Shown here: in pieces, positions 51,321 to 59,397 of the stretch | Numbering within the stretch: position 1 is the first letter of the stretch | How the letters are laid out: every line of letters starts with the position of its first letter | From: Rheinheimera soli | Lineage (GTDB): Bacteria; Pseudomonadota; Gammaproteobacteria; Enterobacterales; Alteromonadaceae | NCBI RefSeq assembly: GCF_021290985.1 | Contig: NZ_JAJOYU010000006.1 | Span: forward strand, 62,001 to 126,000 | Length of the DNA: 64,000 nucleotides | Direction of reading: 5' to 3' | The notes under the pieces: generated by a model | What the model was told of the DNA's origin: nothing | Database searches by the model: none | Seen by the model: only the letters and a program-made list of their open reading frames with translations | Made by a program: the position numbers and the translations under genes

Positions 51321-51827
51321 GTGGAACCTGTTTTAACTTTTCTAACCTCTTATCCCGAAGCAGTGCGAACACAGGTACAGTCGCTGATTGCACAAGGGCG
51401 TCTGGCTGAAGTACTGGCCACTCGTTACCCTCAACAGTCGCACGATATTCAGAATGATAAAAGCCTGTATCAGTTTACTCAGGAGCTAAAGCAACGTTTT
51501 GTTAAATCCAGCCCACCTGTCAGCAAAGTTTGTTTTGACGGTAAAATTCATCTGGACAACAGCTTAGGCTTGCATAGTTTTGTCAGCAGAGTGCAAGGTG
51601 GCAAACTGAAAGCAAAACAGGAAATCCGTATTTCCGCTTTATTTAAACAATTGCCATTTCCTCTGCTAAAAATGGTGGTGGTGCACGAATTAGCGCATTT
51701 GCGCGAAAAAGATCACAACAAAGCCTTTTATCAATTGTGTCAGCATATGGAACCCCAGTATCATCAATTGGAATTCGACTTACGTCTGTTTTTAACTTTG
51801 AGACAGCTGGAAGGAAAAGCGGTATGA
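51321..51827 (+). CDS. ygjP: YgjP-family metal-dependent hydrolase
   Basis: A 168-residue protein collinear with E. coli YgjP: QFTQELKQRFVKSSPPVSKV, LHSFVSRVQGGKLKAKQEIR, the zinc motif VVHELAHLREKDHNKAFY, and HMEPQYHQLEFDLRL. It belongs to the WLM/SprT-like DUF45 family; E. coli YgjP is annotated as a UTP pyrophosphatase although the fold is metallopeptidase-like. The frame has a stop just upstream, so GTG 51321 must be the start. ATGA overlap with the next gene. Confidence 0.92.
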   Translation: MEPVLTFLTSYPEAVRTQVQSLIAQGRLAEVLATRYPQQSHDIQNDKSLYQFTQELKQRFVKSSPPVSKVCFDGKIHLDNSLGLHSFVSRVQGGKLKAKQEIRISALFKQLPFPLLKMVVVHELAHLREKDHNKAFYQLCQHMEPQYHQLEFDLRLFLTLRQLEGKAV

Positions 51828-52327
51828 AGCCTGATGGTGATGCAGTTTTTGTTTATGGTTTATTGATGTTACCTGAAGTTGTTTTTGCCATTACAGGCAA
51901 AGACTACGTGATGCAAGACGCCAGCCTGCTTGATTACAAAAGATATGGTTTAAGCCAGCAACATGCCAATACGCCAGTGCCTGCTTTAGCTCATTGTCCT
52001 GGCCATTTGCAGCAGGGAAAAGTACTGTTGGGGGTATCGCCTGAAGAACTGGCGAAGCTGGATTTTTTTGAAGAGCTGGATTCTGGTTTATACCTGCGCG
52101 AGAAAGTGAGAGTGCAATCTTTGGGTCTATGGATAGACGCCTGGTGTTATACAGTAGGGCCAGCTTTACTGCCTTATGTTGCCGGAGACTGGTTTTTGCA
52201 TCAGGTCAGTGAAAGTCATAAAGAGCATTTGATTACACAGCTGATACCGTCGATGTTAACGACTTATCATAAATTACAGGCCAATACTGGCACTAAAACA
52301 AAGGCAACCCCTTTGTCTGAGGACTGA
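51824..52327 (+). CDS. Gamma-glutamylcyclotransferase/AIG2-like protein
   Basis: A 167-residue protein with the AIG2/GGCT signature: VFVYGLLMLPEVVFAITGK at the start, YKRYGLSQQ, GVSPEELAKLDFFEELDSGLYLREKVRV and AWCYTVGPALLPYVAGDW. The catalytic Glu of the family is likely in FFEELDSG. Related enzymes cleave gamma-glutamyl bonds; the actual substrate is unknown. The start overlaps the ygjP stop; the frame extends upstream inside ygjP, which the overlap rules out. Confidence 0.85.
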   Translation: MKPDGDAVFVYGLLMLPEVVFAITGKDYVMQDASLLDYKRYGLSQQHANTPVPALAHCPGHLQQGKVLLGVSPEELAKLDFFEELDSGLYLREKVRVQSLGLWIDAWCYTVGPALLPYVAGDWFLHQVSESHKEHLITQLIPSMLTTYHKLQANTGTKTKATPLSED

Positions 52328-52331
52328 AACA

Positions 52332-53549
52332 TTGAAATTAATCCAATTACTGGTGGGCGCATTCCTCGTCCTTTCCCCCCAGTTACTGGCGGCTGATGTT
52401 GATAAACTGGCTACCAACTTTGACTGGCATTTTCGCCAGACACTAAAAAAGAACAATATTCCTGGTGCTGCTTACGCTATCGTTAAAGATAACAAAGTAG
52501 TGAAAGTTGGTGCCTATGGCGTGCGAAATGTCGGCACTAAATCAAATATAGATGCGTACACAGTGTTCCGGTTGGCCTCTGTATCAAAAACTTTTACTGG
52601 CCAATTGTCGTCTTTGTTGGTGCATCAGGGCCGTTTTCAGTGGGATGATCCTGTAACCCGTTATGTACCTGCATTTTCTTTTAAAAGTCCGCGCCATACC
52701 GGAGCTTTGAAAGTAGAGCATTTGTTATCACAAAGTGCGGGTTTGGTGCCTAATACCTATGATGACTTAATTGAAGCCAACCAGACTCCAGCTCAGATAT
52801 TGCCTAAGTTTCGTTACTTAAACCCTCGTTGTGCGCCAGGCAAATGTTATGGCTATCAGAACGTGTTGTTCAGCCTTATTCGTCCTGTGATGGAAAAAAC
52901 CACAGGCAGCAGCTTTGAAAGCCTGATGGAGCAAAAACTGTTTAAACCGCTAAAAATGCCAACAGCTTCAGTGGGGTATTCTGCATTTTTAGCCTCTAAA
53001 AACCGTGCTATGCCTCATGTCCGGGTGAAAAGAGGCTGGGCTGAAGCTAAGGTCAATCCAAGTTATTACCGGGTAAGCCCGGCCGCTGGCGTGAATGCCA
53101 GTGTGATGGACATGAGTCAATGGCTGATAGCTCAACTAGGTCATTACCCTGCCGTATTAAGCCCGGCTATGTTGCAGGACGTACGCAATAAAAGAATTAA
53201 AGTGGCTGATGATTTAGGTGGCCGCACCTGGGGCCAGTATGTCACTACGTCACATTACGGTTTAGGAGTACGCATTTTTAACTTTGGTGGTCATGAGGTT
53301 TTTTATCACGGTGGCTGGGTCAGAGGCTATCGCACCGAAATGGCCTATTCCAAAGAAAAAGGTGTAGGCTTAGTGGTACTGATTAACGCCGAAACCAATC
53401 TGGTGGGGGATTTATCCACCTGGTTCTGGTCAAATTTACTGGCGGTTAAACCGCAGAAAAAGAAGCGTATAGCAGCACAAATGCAGCAAGAATGGGATAT
53501 GGAAATGGAACCTGACGTCGAGTGGCAAGTGCCTTTGTTGGCAGACTGA
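52332..53549 (+). CDS. Exported class C beta-lactamase-family serine hydrolase
   Basis: A 405-residue protein with a signal peptide (about 20 residues). Active-site motifs: Ser and Lys in ASVSKTF, YxN in YGYQN, and HGG in FYHGGWVRGY (the KTG position). Such proteins include DD-peptidases, esterases and true AmpC enzymes; the HGG motif argues against a classical AmpC, which has KTG. The start is TTG 52332 behind GAGGACTG; an ATG alternative inside would remove the signal peptide. It lies 4 bases after the previous gene. Confidence 0.9.
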   Translation: MKLIQLLVGAFLVLSPQLLAADVDKLATNFDWHFRQTLKKNNIPGAAYAIVKDNKVVKVGAYGVRNVGTKSNIDAYTVFRLASVSKTFTGQLSSLLVHQGRFQWDDPVTRYVPAFSFKSPRHTGALKVEHLLSQSAGLVPNTYDDLIEANQTPAQILPKFRYLNPRCAPGKCYGYQNVLFSLIRPVMEKTTGSSFESLMEQKLFKPLKMPTASVGYSAFLASKNRAMPHVRVKRGWAEAKVNPSYYRVSPAAGVNASVMDMSQWLIAQLGHYPAVLSPAMLQDVRNKRIKVADDLGGRTWGQYVTTSHYGLGVRIFNFGGHEVFYHGGWVRGYRTEMAYSKEKGVGLVVLINAETNLVGDLSTWFWSNLLAVKPQKKKRIAAQMQQEWDMEMEPDVEWQVPLLAD

Positions 53550-53625
53550 CACCAGACAGAGGCAAAGGACTGCTATACTCTTGACTCATTTTGATACAAC
53601 CTGAACGGCCCGCTGAAAAGGATAG

Positions 53626-55104
53626 ATGCCCGATATGTCGATGGGAACCATAAGTCAGTCTTCGTATAGTAAAACTGTAAAAACTATCCTGAGCAAAATC
53701 CACGATGCCACAGCCTTGAATGATTCTGTCTATGAGGTGGCGACTGATTATTTTCGTCATGCGAAGCAGCAGGATGAAAAACTTCAGCAATTACAATTGC
53801 AAGTCCGCAAACTTGAAAAAAAGCCAGAGCTGTCTTCCAGTGAACAGAAGCAATTGGCTCAAGCTCAGTCTGCGCTAAAATTGTATGTACGTATGCTCGA
53901 TGACAGCAGGGTAGAGCGATACAGAGCTTTAAAAGCACTCTGTTTGTCGGTGTTACAGCTGACTGAGGGCGAAAATTTTGATGAAACCATCCAAATGTCA
54001 TCGAAGTTTTTGGGCACTATTCAGTTGCTGGCACCCAGTAACGGCAAATATGTTGCGGCAGTGAACCAAAAGTTTAAACATCTGTACAAAGGCATTTTAA
54101 GCCTGCGTTTACTCGATCGCCTGCTGCTGGATAACGAACTGAGCAATAATTATGTTCTGGGCAAGATGCGTGCAGCCAAAGAAATGCTGGATAACGCAGA
54201 TGCAGCTTATAAAGCCGACTATTCACCTTTTCGCGATGACGTGCAACTGCCGTTATTGATGGCGGCCATATTGCAGGATATCGGCACTTATCACCCGGAT
54301 GCTTTGGCTATTCTCAAAGGCTCGGATGGCGATCTGGATGAATTCCGGGTTTTAGATGATGAAAACCGCGTAGCGCTTTTGAAAATTAACTATCAGGAAA
54401 CCCTGAGTTATGTCACCAAAGGCCTGGCCTGCGACCGTTATGTCGGGAATTCAAAAGAAGAGCGGGAGCTGTTTAATCAAAACGAGCAAGACAAACTGAA
54501 TTTTGTCTATACCTTGCTTAAAAACGCCATTAAACCCGAAGGTGGCGTGGGTAACTTGCTGAAAATTCCGCAAATTTATACCTCAGTTGTCTTGTCGACT
54601 AAGTTAAACCACAGCTATGAATCTTTACCCAAAGCGGCGCTGGTGCTGCAAAGTGGAGTAGAGCGAGGTTACTACCATAAAGCCGCTGTTGATGCGCTGA
54701 TTAAAATTACCGGCCTGTTTCCGCAGGGGTATGGCGTGACTTATATTCCAAAAGACTCAGACAAACGTGATTTGGACAGGTACGAATATGCACTGGTTGT
54801 CTCTTTGTACCCGCCTGCCACAGATATGCCGATATGTCGGGTGGTCACCCGCAGTATGACCTTTAGCAATACAGGCACCAATGTGGTTATTGGTGTCGAT
54901 AACAACCTGTATTTCCCAACGGCACGGAAAAAGCTGGAAAAAATGAGCGAAGAGCGTCTGCTGGAAATTCTGAGCAAGCTGGTGTCGAATTTTGAAGAAC
55001 GTAAGAATATGGAGTTAATTCCTAAATGCTGGTTTCCTGACGAGTATTTTTCTTACAGCAAAAATCAGAATTTATGGAACAGAGTGACCACTATTCAAAA
55101 CTGA
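53626..55104 (+). CDS. Unrecognised 492-residue cytoplasmic protein
   Basis: I do not recognise a named family with certainty. An N-terminal part with a coiled coil (about 45-90: QQLQLQVRKLEKK) is followed by a helical region containing LLMAAILQDIGTYHP, reminiscent of an HD-type domain in which the HD pair is lost, and LLDRLLLDNELSNNYVLG. No membrane segments. AAGGATAG before the ATG gives a sound start. The gene stands alone. Confidence 0.75.
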   Translation: MPDMSMGTISQSSYSKTVKTILSKIHDATALNDSVYEVATDYFRHAKQQDEKLQQLQLQVRKLEKKPELSSSEQKQLAQAQSALKLYVRMLDDSRVERYRALKALCLSVLQLTEGENFDETIQMSSKFLGTIQLLAPSNGKYVAAVNQKFKHLYKGILSLRLLDRLLLDNELSNNYVLGKMRAAKEMLDNADAAYKADYSPFRDDVQLPLLMAAILQDIGTYHPDALAILKGSDGDLDEFRVLDDENRVALLKINYQETLSYVTKGLACDRYVGNSKEERELFNQNEQDKLNFVYTLLKNAIKPEGGVGNLLKIPQIYTSVVLSTKLNHSYESLPKAALVLQSGVERGYYHKAAVDALIKITGLFPQGYGVTYIPKDSDKRDLDRYEYALVVSLYPPATDMPICRVVTRSMTFSNTGTNVVIGVDNNLYFPTARKKLEKMSEERLLEILSKLVSNFEERKNMELIPKCWFPDEYFSYSKNQNLWNRVTTIQN

Positions 55105-55116
55105 AGTCCTGTTCTG

Positions 55117-55199
55117 ATAAAAAAAGCCCGGCTATAAAGCCGGGCAAAAAATAGCGGTTCAGGGAGATAAATAAAACCGCTTGCGCTAGAACTCCTTAA
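55117..55199 (-). terminator. Tandem terminators on the minus strand
   Basis: Read on the minus strand: first AGCGGTT / AACCGCT (7 bp, 15-base loop) then ATTTTTT; next GCCCGGC / GCCGGGC (55126-55145) with TTTATA loop, then TTTTTTT. Both suit a minus-strand transcript. On the plus strand neither has a T-tract. Confidence 0.78.
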
Positions 55200-55200
55200 A

Positions 55201-55311
55201 TCAAAAAGCTGACTCTGTGTTGAAATCTTCACTGCGGAATGACAACAAGCCAAATTTCTGAAAGCTATGGACCATAGTGTCCGGCATTGGTTCAGTTGAG
55301 GTTGTATTCAT
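55201..55311 (-). CDS. Candidate small protein, 36 codons
   Basis: ATG 55311 to TGA 55203 encodes MNTTSTEPMPDTMVH, then SFQKFGLLSFRSEDFN, ending TESAF. It sits directly upstream of two minus-strand terminators, 215 bases after the stop of the 661-codon gene on the same strand. No good ribosome site is seen before the ATG. It could be a small protein, a peptide precursor, or chance within a non-coding RNA. The unit lies in the 420-base gap 55105-55525, whose only other clear feature is an inverted repeat. Confidence 0.35.
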   Translation of the reverse strand: MNTTSTEPMPDTMVHSFQKFGLLSFRSEDFNTESAF

Positions 55312-55403
55312 TTTTAAAATGATTAGAGACAGATCAAAAGTTGTAGCAGCTGGTAAGCCTTTGCGTCAGAGCATCAGCTGAAGTCGTGATTCGCATGGTG
55401 ACG

Positions 55404-55453
55404 CTGCATCCATCTTGTGTTGATTTTTGTGCTCAGCATAAAGATGGATGCAG
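55404..55453. repeat. 13-bp perfect inverted repeat
   Basis: CTGCATCCATCTT (55404-55416) and AAGATGGATGCAG (55441-55453), spaced by 24 bases, upstream of the small ORF on the minus strand. No T-tract follows, so it may be an RNA structure or a protein-binding site rather than a terminator. Confidence 0.65.
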
Positions 55454-55525
55454 GTGAAAGATAACGTTTTAACTCTATAGCCTCTATCGGTTTAATGGAT
55501 GAGGCGGCTTGATGGCAAGCCTAAG

Positions 55526-57505
55526 TTAACACTGCAGCAGTACGCAACAATACAGCGGATTGTCGTAGCCATCGCAAGTTTTGTACTCACGGTAGCCTTT
55601 AGAATACGCCAGTGCCAGCCAATACGGCTGATCGTTCAGGGTGACTCGCTGACTGACAGGGTGCAGCTGCGCAGAGCGAAATAACTCGTCAGCCAATGGC
55701 ACACAATGTCCTACAGGCCAGAGTTCGGTATGACTGGATGACAAAACGGCCCCTTTCTCATCGATAAAACAGGCGGAAAAGTCAGCTTTAATTTCCCCCT
55801 GTGCATTTTTGGGCAAAATATCCAGCAACATTGCACTAAATTGTGGCGTACTATCAAAGACCAAGGCTATACCGCCTTGAGCTTTTCCTGTGGTTGTATC
55901 GGTAAAAATTGGAGCATGGTAGATGTATGTGGATTGCTGTTGATATAAAAAGCTGGGCACAAAATCGCTAACCGCATACTGATGCGGGGCGTTTAATAGC
56001 AGGCACTGTGCAGCACCACTTTGTGCTGGCATTTGCTTTAGCTCTGCCTGGTGTTCTCTGGCACTGCACAAGATAGTTTGCTTTGCATCGTAGATATAAA
56101 TGTTGGAGTAAACTGTATATAAATCATTGATGTAAGCTAACTCTTCAGCGGCCTGCTGTTGGTTTTTTGCATCAGGATTTTGCAGCAACAGCTGGAATTT
56201 CTTGTTGTGTGCCCACCAGCGACAGTCGTTGGCCCGTTCATACAGATTTCTGTCCATGATATCCAATGCCTGTCGCGCCAGCATCATCAGTTCTTCCAGT
56301 TGGCTATGCAGCACTGTATGAGCCAGCTCTTCCACTGAATGGGAAAATACCTGATGGATTTCTTTGCCTATACCCCGGATTGCATCCAGTACTGGCACAA
56401 ATTCGACAGCGTCGTTACGGGCTGCTGAAATCACACCATTCAGTACAATCAGGCTAAGCTCTTCGTTGACCTGCAAGGAGGAACGATGGATCTGAAAGAG
56501 TTCAGGGAATAATGTCAGATTATCAATATCCAGCACCTGCTGAGTCGATGCGGTCTGAGCAGCAAAGCTCTGTAATGGTGTCCAGATCTGAGTTTGCCAG
56601 GCCGGGCCAAAGTAGCCCTGATAGCCTTGAGTCTGAGCGAAACTAAGTAAATAATCGCGGTTGTCTACCTTTCTGAGTCCCAGTTGCTGTTGTCGTCCAG
56701 AAGTCTGTTGTGGCGGCAAAGAGTCAGGATCTGAACTGAATACGGTGCAACCATCATCAGCCTGCAGCAATAAAATACTTTGACTATGTTCTGGAATTAA
56801 GTTTTTGAAAATATTGGTTATTTCATCTTCAAACTTAAAGCAAAGGCAAAGTACGCCAAGCGCTTCGCCCTGGTCTGATACAACAGCCTGAGCATAAATC
56901 AAACTTTGTTTTTGGTTGGGCTGCAGGTCTGAATACCTGAGGGTTTCACTAAAATTCCGGGGCTGCTGCAAGCAGTGTTGCACTAAGGGATCACGGCTGT
57001 AGTTCTGAGTGTACGACTGATCCAGCCTTAGCAGGATCTGTCCGTCAGGACCCAGCAGAACCACATCCTGATACACTGAATAGTAGCTGACATAACTGGC
57101 TAAATGCTGCTGCATCGCATCGGTTGACCCAGCTGCAGGAGCAGCTAAAAAGCCGCGAATTTGCGAGTCTGTGGCTAAAAAACCTATATCTGCTGTACGT
57201 TCAAACAAGTTGCGGATCAGCACATCAATGGCAATCTGGCAGCAGGCTTTGTCTGACAGTAAGGTTTTTTTGGTTTGTTCCAGCAGTAAGTTGTCGATCA
57301 GGATTTGTTGTAATTCAGTGAAGCGTTTTTTGGTTTGGTCCATATTGTCGAGTATGGTAGAACCAAGACGTAAGCTATTGATTTTACCTATTAAACTAAC
57401 CTTACTCCACCAACTATCCAGTTCAGTTAATTTTTGTTCGTACTGTATAACGCCACTCATATAAGGTTTGAGATTATTTTTATGATGTTCGAAAAAAAAC
57501 TGCAT
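55526..57505 (-). CDS. Soluble double Cache-like sensor protein without output domain
   Basis: A 659-residue protein. Two sensor modules are visible: about 85-300 (NLFERTADIGFLATDSQIRGFL, YYSVYQDVVLLGPDGQILLRLDQ, GEALGVLCLCF) and about 400-640 (NLYERANDCRWWAHNKKFQLLL, LYTVYSNIYIYDAKQ, GGIALVFDS). These are Cache/PDC-type folds, normally periplasmic, but there is no signal peptide or membrane helix. The chain ends soon after the second module (GYREYKTCDGYDNPLYCC) with no output domain. ATG 57505 lies two codons inside the frame; its ribosome site is weak. Confidence 0.75.
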   Translation of the reverse strand: MQFFFEHHKNNLKPYMSGVIQYEQKLTELDSWWSKVSLIGKINSLRLGSTILDNMDQTKKRFTELQQILIDNLLLEQTKKTLLSDKACCQIAIDVLIRNLFERTADIGFLATDSQIRGFLAAPAAGSTDAMQQHLASYVSYYSVYQDVVLLGPDGQILLRLDQSYTQNYSRDPLVQHCLQQPRNFSETLRYSDLQPNQKQSLIYAQAVVSDQGEALGVLCLCFKFEDEITNIFKNLIPEHSQSILLLQADDGCTVFSSDPDSLPPQQTSGRQQQLGLRKVDNRDYLLSFAQTQGYQGYFGPAWQTQIWTPLQSFAAQTASTQQVLDIDNLTLFPELFQIHRSSLQVNEELSLIVLNGVISAARNDAVEFVPVLDAIRGIGKEIHQVFSHSVEELAHTVLHSQLEELMMLARQALDIMDRNLYERANDCRWWAHNKKFQLLLQNPDAKNQQQAAEELAYINDLYTVYSNIYIYDAKQTILCSAREHQAELKQMPAQSGAAQCLLLNAPHQYAVSDFVPSFLYQQQSTYIYHAPIFTDTTTGKAQGGIALVFDSTPQFSAMLLDILPKNAQGEIKADFSACFIDEKGAVLSSSHTELWPVGHCVPLADELFRSAQLHPVSQRVTLNDQPYWLALAYSKGYREYKTCDGYDNPLYCCVLLQC

Positions 57506-57589
57506 GTACAACCAACACCTGAGCTATTGCCCTCCAATGGATCCGTAGAGGTTAATGCAAGGGGTTTGCCAGTCTGTTGACCCTTTGTC

Positions 57590-58399
57590 TCAACGATTTT
57601 TTCGATACAAGTCTAAATAAAAGTTCAGACTGATTTGAGGTGAGCTTTGAGCAAATTGTTGCTTTTGTTCGCTGTTAAACTTCCAGGCTAGAGGCGTCAT
57701 CTCCAACAGATTAAGTACCATTTGCGCGGGTAAATCGGTCAGTTGATGTGTTAATTCCTGACGCTGTTGGTGCACAAAACCCGGAATTACTTCAATCTGA
57801 TCGCTATGCAAGCGTACAGAGTTGTACACCTGTTGTTTGATCTCTACTAAATGTTTCGGCGCTGGCGTGACCGTCAGTAGCATGCCGTCAGTTTTTAATA
57901 CCCTGGCCAGCTCTTCCGGCTCACAAGGAGCACAGAGTTTAAGTGCTGCATCAAAACTTTGATCGGCAAAAGGCAGATGCCAAGCGCTGGCGACGCAAAA
58001 GTGAATGGCAGGATAAGTTTTGGCGGCTTTTTTAATGGCGGTTTTGGCGATATCCAAACCGTACAGAGTGGCTTCTTTGTCTGCCAGGGCCTGAAGCAGT
58101 CTGTGACTGTAATAGCCTTCACCACAACCTAAATCCAGCACTACAGACTGTTGTGGCAATACAGAAGCGAAGCTTTGGTTCACCGCATCGGACAGCAACT
58201 GGTAATAACCGGCATTTAAGAAATCACGGCGGCATTGCATCATCAATGCAGAATCGCCCGGCACTTTGGAATTTTTTTGCTGCACCGGCAGTAAATGCAA
58301 ATAACCTTCTTTGGCCAGATCAAAGCTATGGCCCTGAACACAGGCAAAGCTGTTGTGGTGTTGAGTCAGGCTCTGTTGGCAAAGCGGGCAGCGGTACAT
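57590..58399 (-). CDS. rlmA: 23S rRNA (guanine-745-N1)-methyltransferase
   Basis: RlmA, 269 residues, methylates G745 in helix 35 of 23S rRNA. N-terminal zinc finger CPLCQQSL...CVQGHSFDLAKEGYLHLLP, then VPGDSALMMQCRRDFLNAGYY and the SAM motif LDLGCGEGYYSHRL, APCEPEELARVLK and LLEMTPLAWK are all as in E. coli RlmA. Together with rlmC, both modifications next to each other in helix 35 are encoded within 15 kb. Confidence 0.95.
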   Translation of the reverse strand: MYRCPLCQQSLTQHHNSFACVQGHSFDLAKEGYLHLLPVQQKNSKVPGDSALMMQCRRDFLNAGYYQLLSDAVNQSFASVLPQQSVVLDLGCGEGYYSHRLLQALADKEATLYGLDIAKTAIKKAAKTYPAIHFCVASAWHLPFADQSFDAALKLCAPCEPEELARVLKTDGMLLTVTPAPKHLVEIKQQVYNSVRLHSDQIEVIPGFVHQQRQELTHQLTDLPAQMVLNLLEMTPLAWKFNSEQKQQFAQSSPQISLNFYLDLYRKNR

Positions 58400-58423
58400 A
58401 ACAATTCCCTAATAAAAATTCAA

Positions 58424-58810
58424 TTAATTCAGTTGCAACAAATCCCAGCGGGTACCGTACAAATCTTCAAACACGGCCACAGTACCATAAGCTTCTTCGC
58501 GTGGCGTTTCGAGAAACTTCACACCTTGCTGTTGCATCATGCTGTGGTCGCGCCAGAAATCGTCGGTATTTAAAAACAGAAAAACCCGGCCACCACACTG
58601 ATTGCCAATCTGTTGTTTTTGCTGCTCATTACTGGCTTTGGCCAGTAAAATTGCGGTCTCTACAGCACCTTTGGGTCGTACCACTACCCACCTTTTTTCA
58701 CCTTGTGGGCTGTCTTCTACTAACTCAAAACCCAGTTTTTGCGTGTAAAACGCTATCGCTTCGTCGTAGTCAGCCACTAACAGACTTATTAAACCTAAGC
58801 TTTGCTTCAT
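58424..58810 (-). CDS. VOC-family (glyoxalase/bleomycin-resistance-like) protein
   Basis: A 128-residue single VOC module pair: GLISLLVADYDEAIAFYTQKLGFELVED, RWVVVRPKG, GRVFLFLNTDDFWRDHSMMQQQGVKFLE and YGTVAVFEDLYGTRWDLLQ. The metal-site Glu in VFEDLYG is in place. Function not assignable. Different from the other VOC protein at 27428. Confidence 0.9.
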   Translation of the reverse strand: MKQSLGLISLLVADYDEAIAFYTQKLGFELVEDSPQGEKRWVVVRPKGAVETAILLAKASNEQQKQQIGNQCGGRVFLFLNTDDFWRDHSMMQQQGVKFLETPREEAYGTVAVFEDLYGTRWDLLQLN

Positions 58811-58965
58811 GATAGGTGGTTCCGGCAGAAGAAAAAGTGGCGCTATGCTACCGATCCGATGCAGCGGATGCCAGCAATTATTAGCCTTTTGCCCCTGAGT
58901 TGCTGGGCAGTTGAGGATGGCTGTTGGTATACTGCGGTCTTTATTTTATCTGTGTGGAGAGAAAA

Positions 58966-59298
58966 ATGTCTGGTGCAGAACTGGAACTCTGGTCTTTAGA
59001 TGAGCTGTGTGATCACGCTTTTGCTATTTTTGAAGAGCTAGCAGAAGAGAACTTATCAGTTGAAGATTATGCGTTGTATCAACAACATGCGTCGGCTTCA
59101 GCTTATGTTGACCTGGTGCCCGCCATCGACGACTGGGTGGATATGATCGCCATGGATATAGACCCTGAACTGCATGTCGAAGCTCGCATTGGTTTGGCTG
59201 ATGTGAATGGCGCTGCAGAAATTGTTTTGGCCAGAATTTTATTGTCTAAAGAAAAATATGAAACTTTATGTCATGCCCGCTGGCGCGGACAGGATTAA
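58966..59298 (+). CDS. yciU: DUF440 (YciU/HI1450) putative double-stranded DNA mimic
   Basis: A 110-residue acidic protein collinear with E. coli YciU and H. influenzae HI1450: LDELCDHAFAIFEELAEENLSVEDYALY, DDWVDMIAMDIDPELHVEARIGLAD and VLARILLSKEKYETLCHARWRG. Its surface acidity has been proposed to mimic DNA; HI1450 binds HU. ATG 58966 behind GGAGAG; the frame is open upstream to 58924. Confidence 0.93.
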   Translation: MSGAELELWSLDELCDHAFAIFEELAEENLSVEDYALYQQHASASAYVDLVPAIDDWVDMIAMDIDPELHVEARIGLADVNGAAEIVLARILLSKEKYETLCHARWRGQD

Positions 59299-59397
59299 AC
59301 CAGGCTAAAAAATTTGCCAAGTCTCGGATTTTGTATCGTTTTTTCTAAATTTTTCTTTTGCGACTGGCCATCTTCCGCCTACACTAAAGAGGTGTGA

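Noticed and set aside
52332-53549. Classical AmpC beta-lactamase
   Set aside because: SxxK and YxN are present but the third motif is HGG, which is typical of other class C serine hydrolases.
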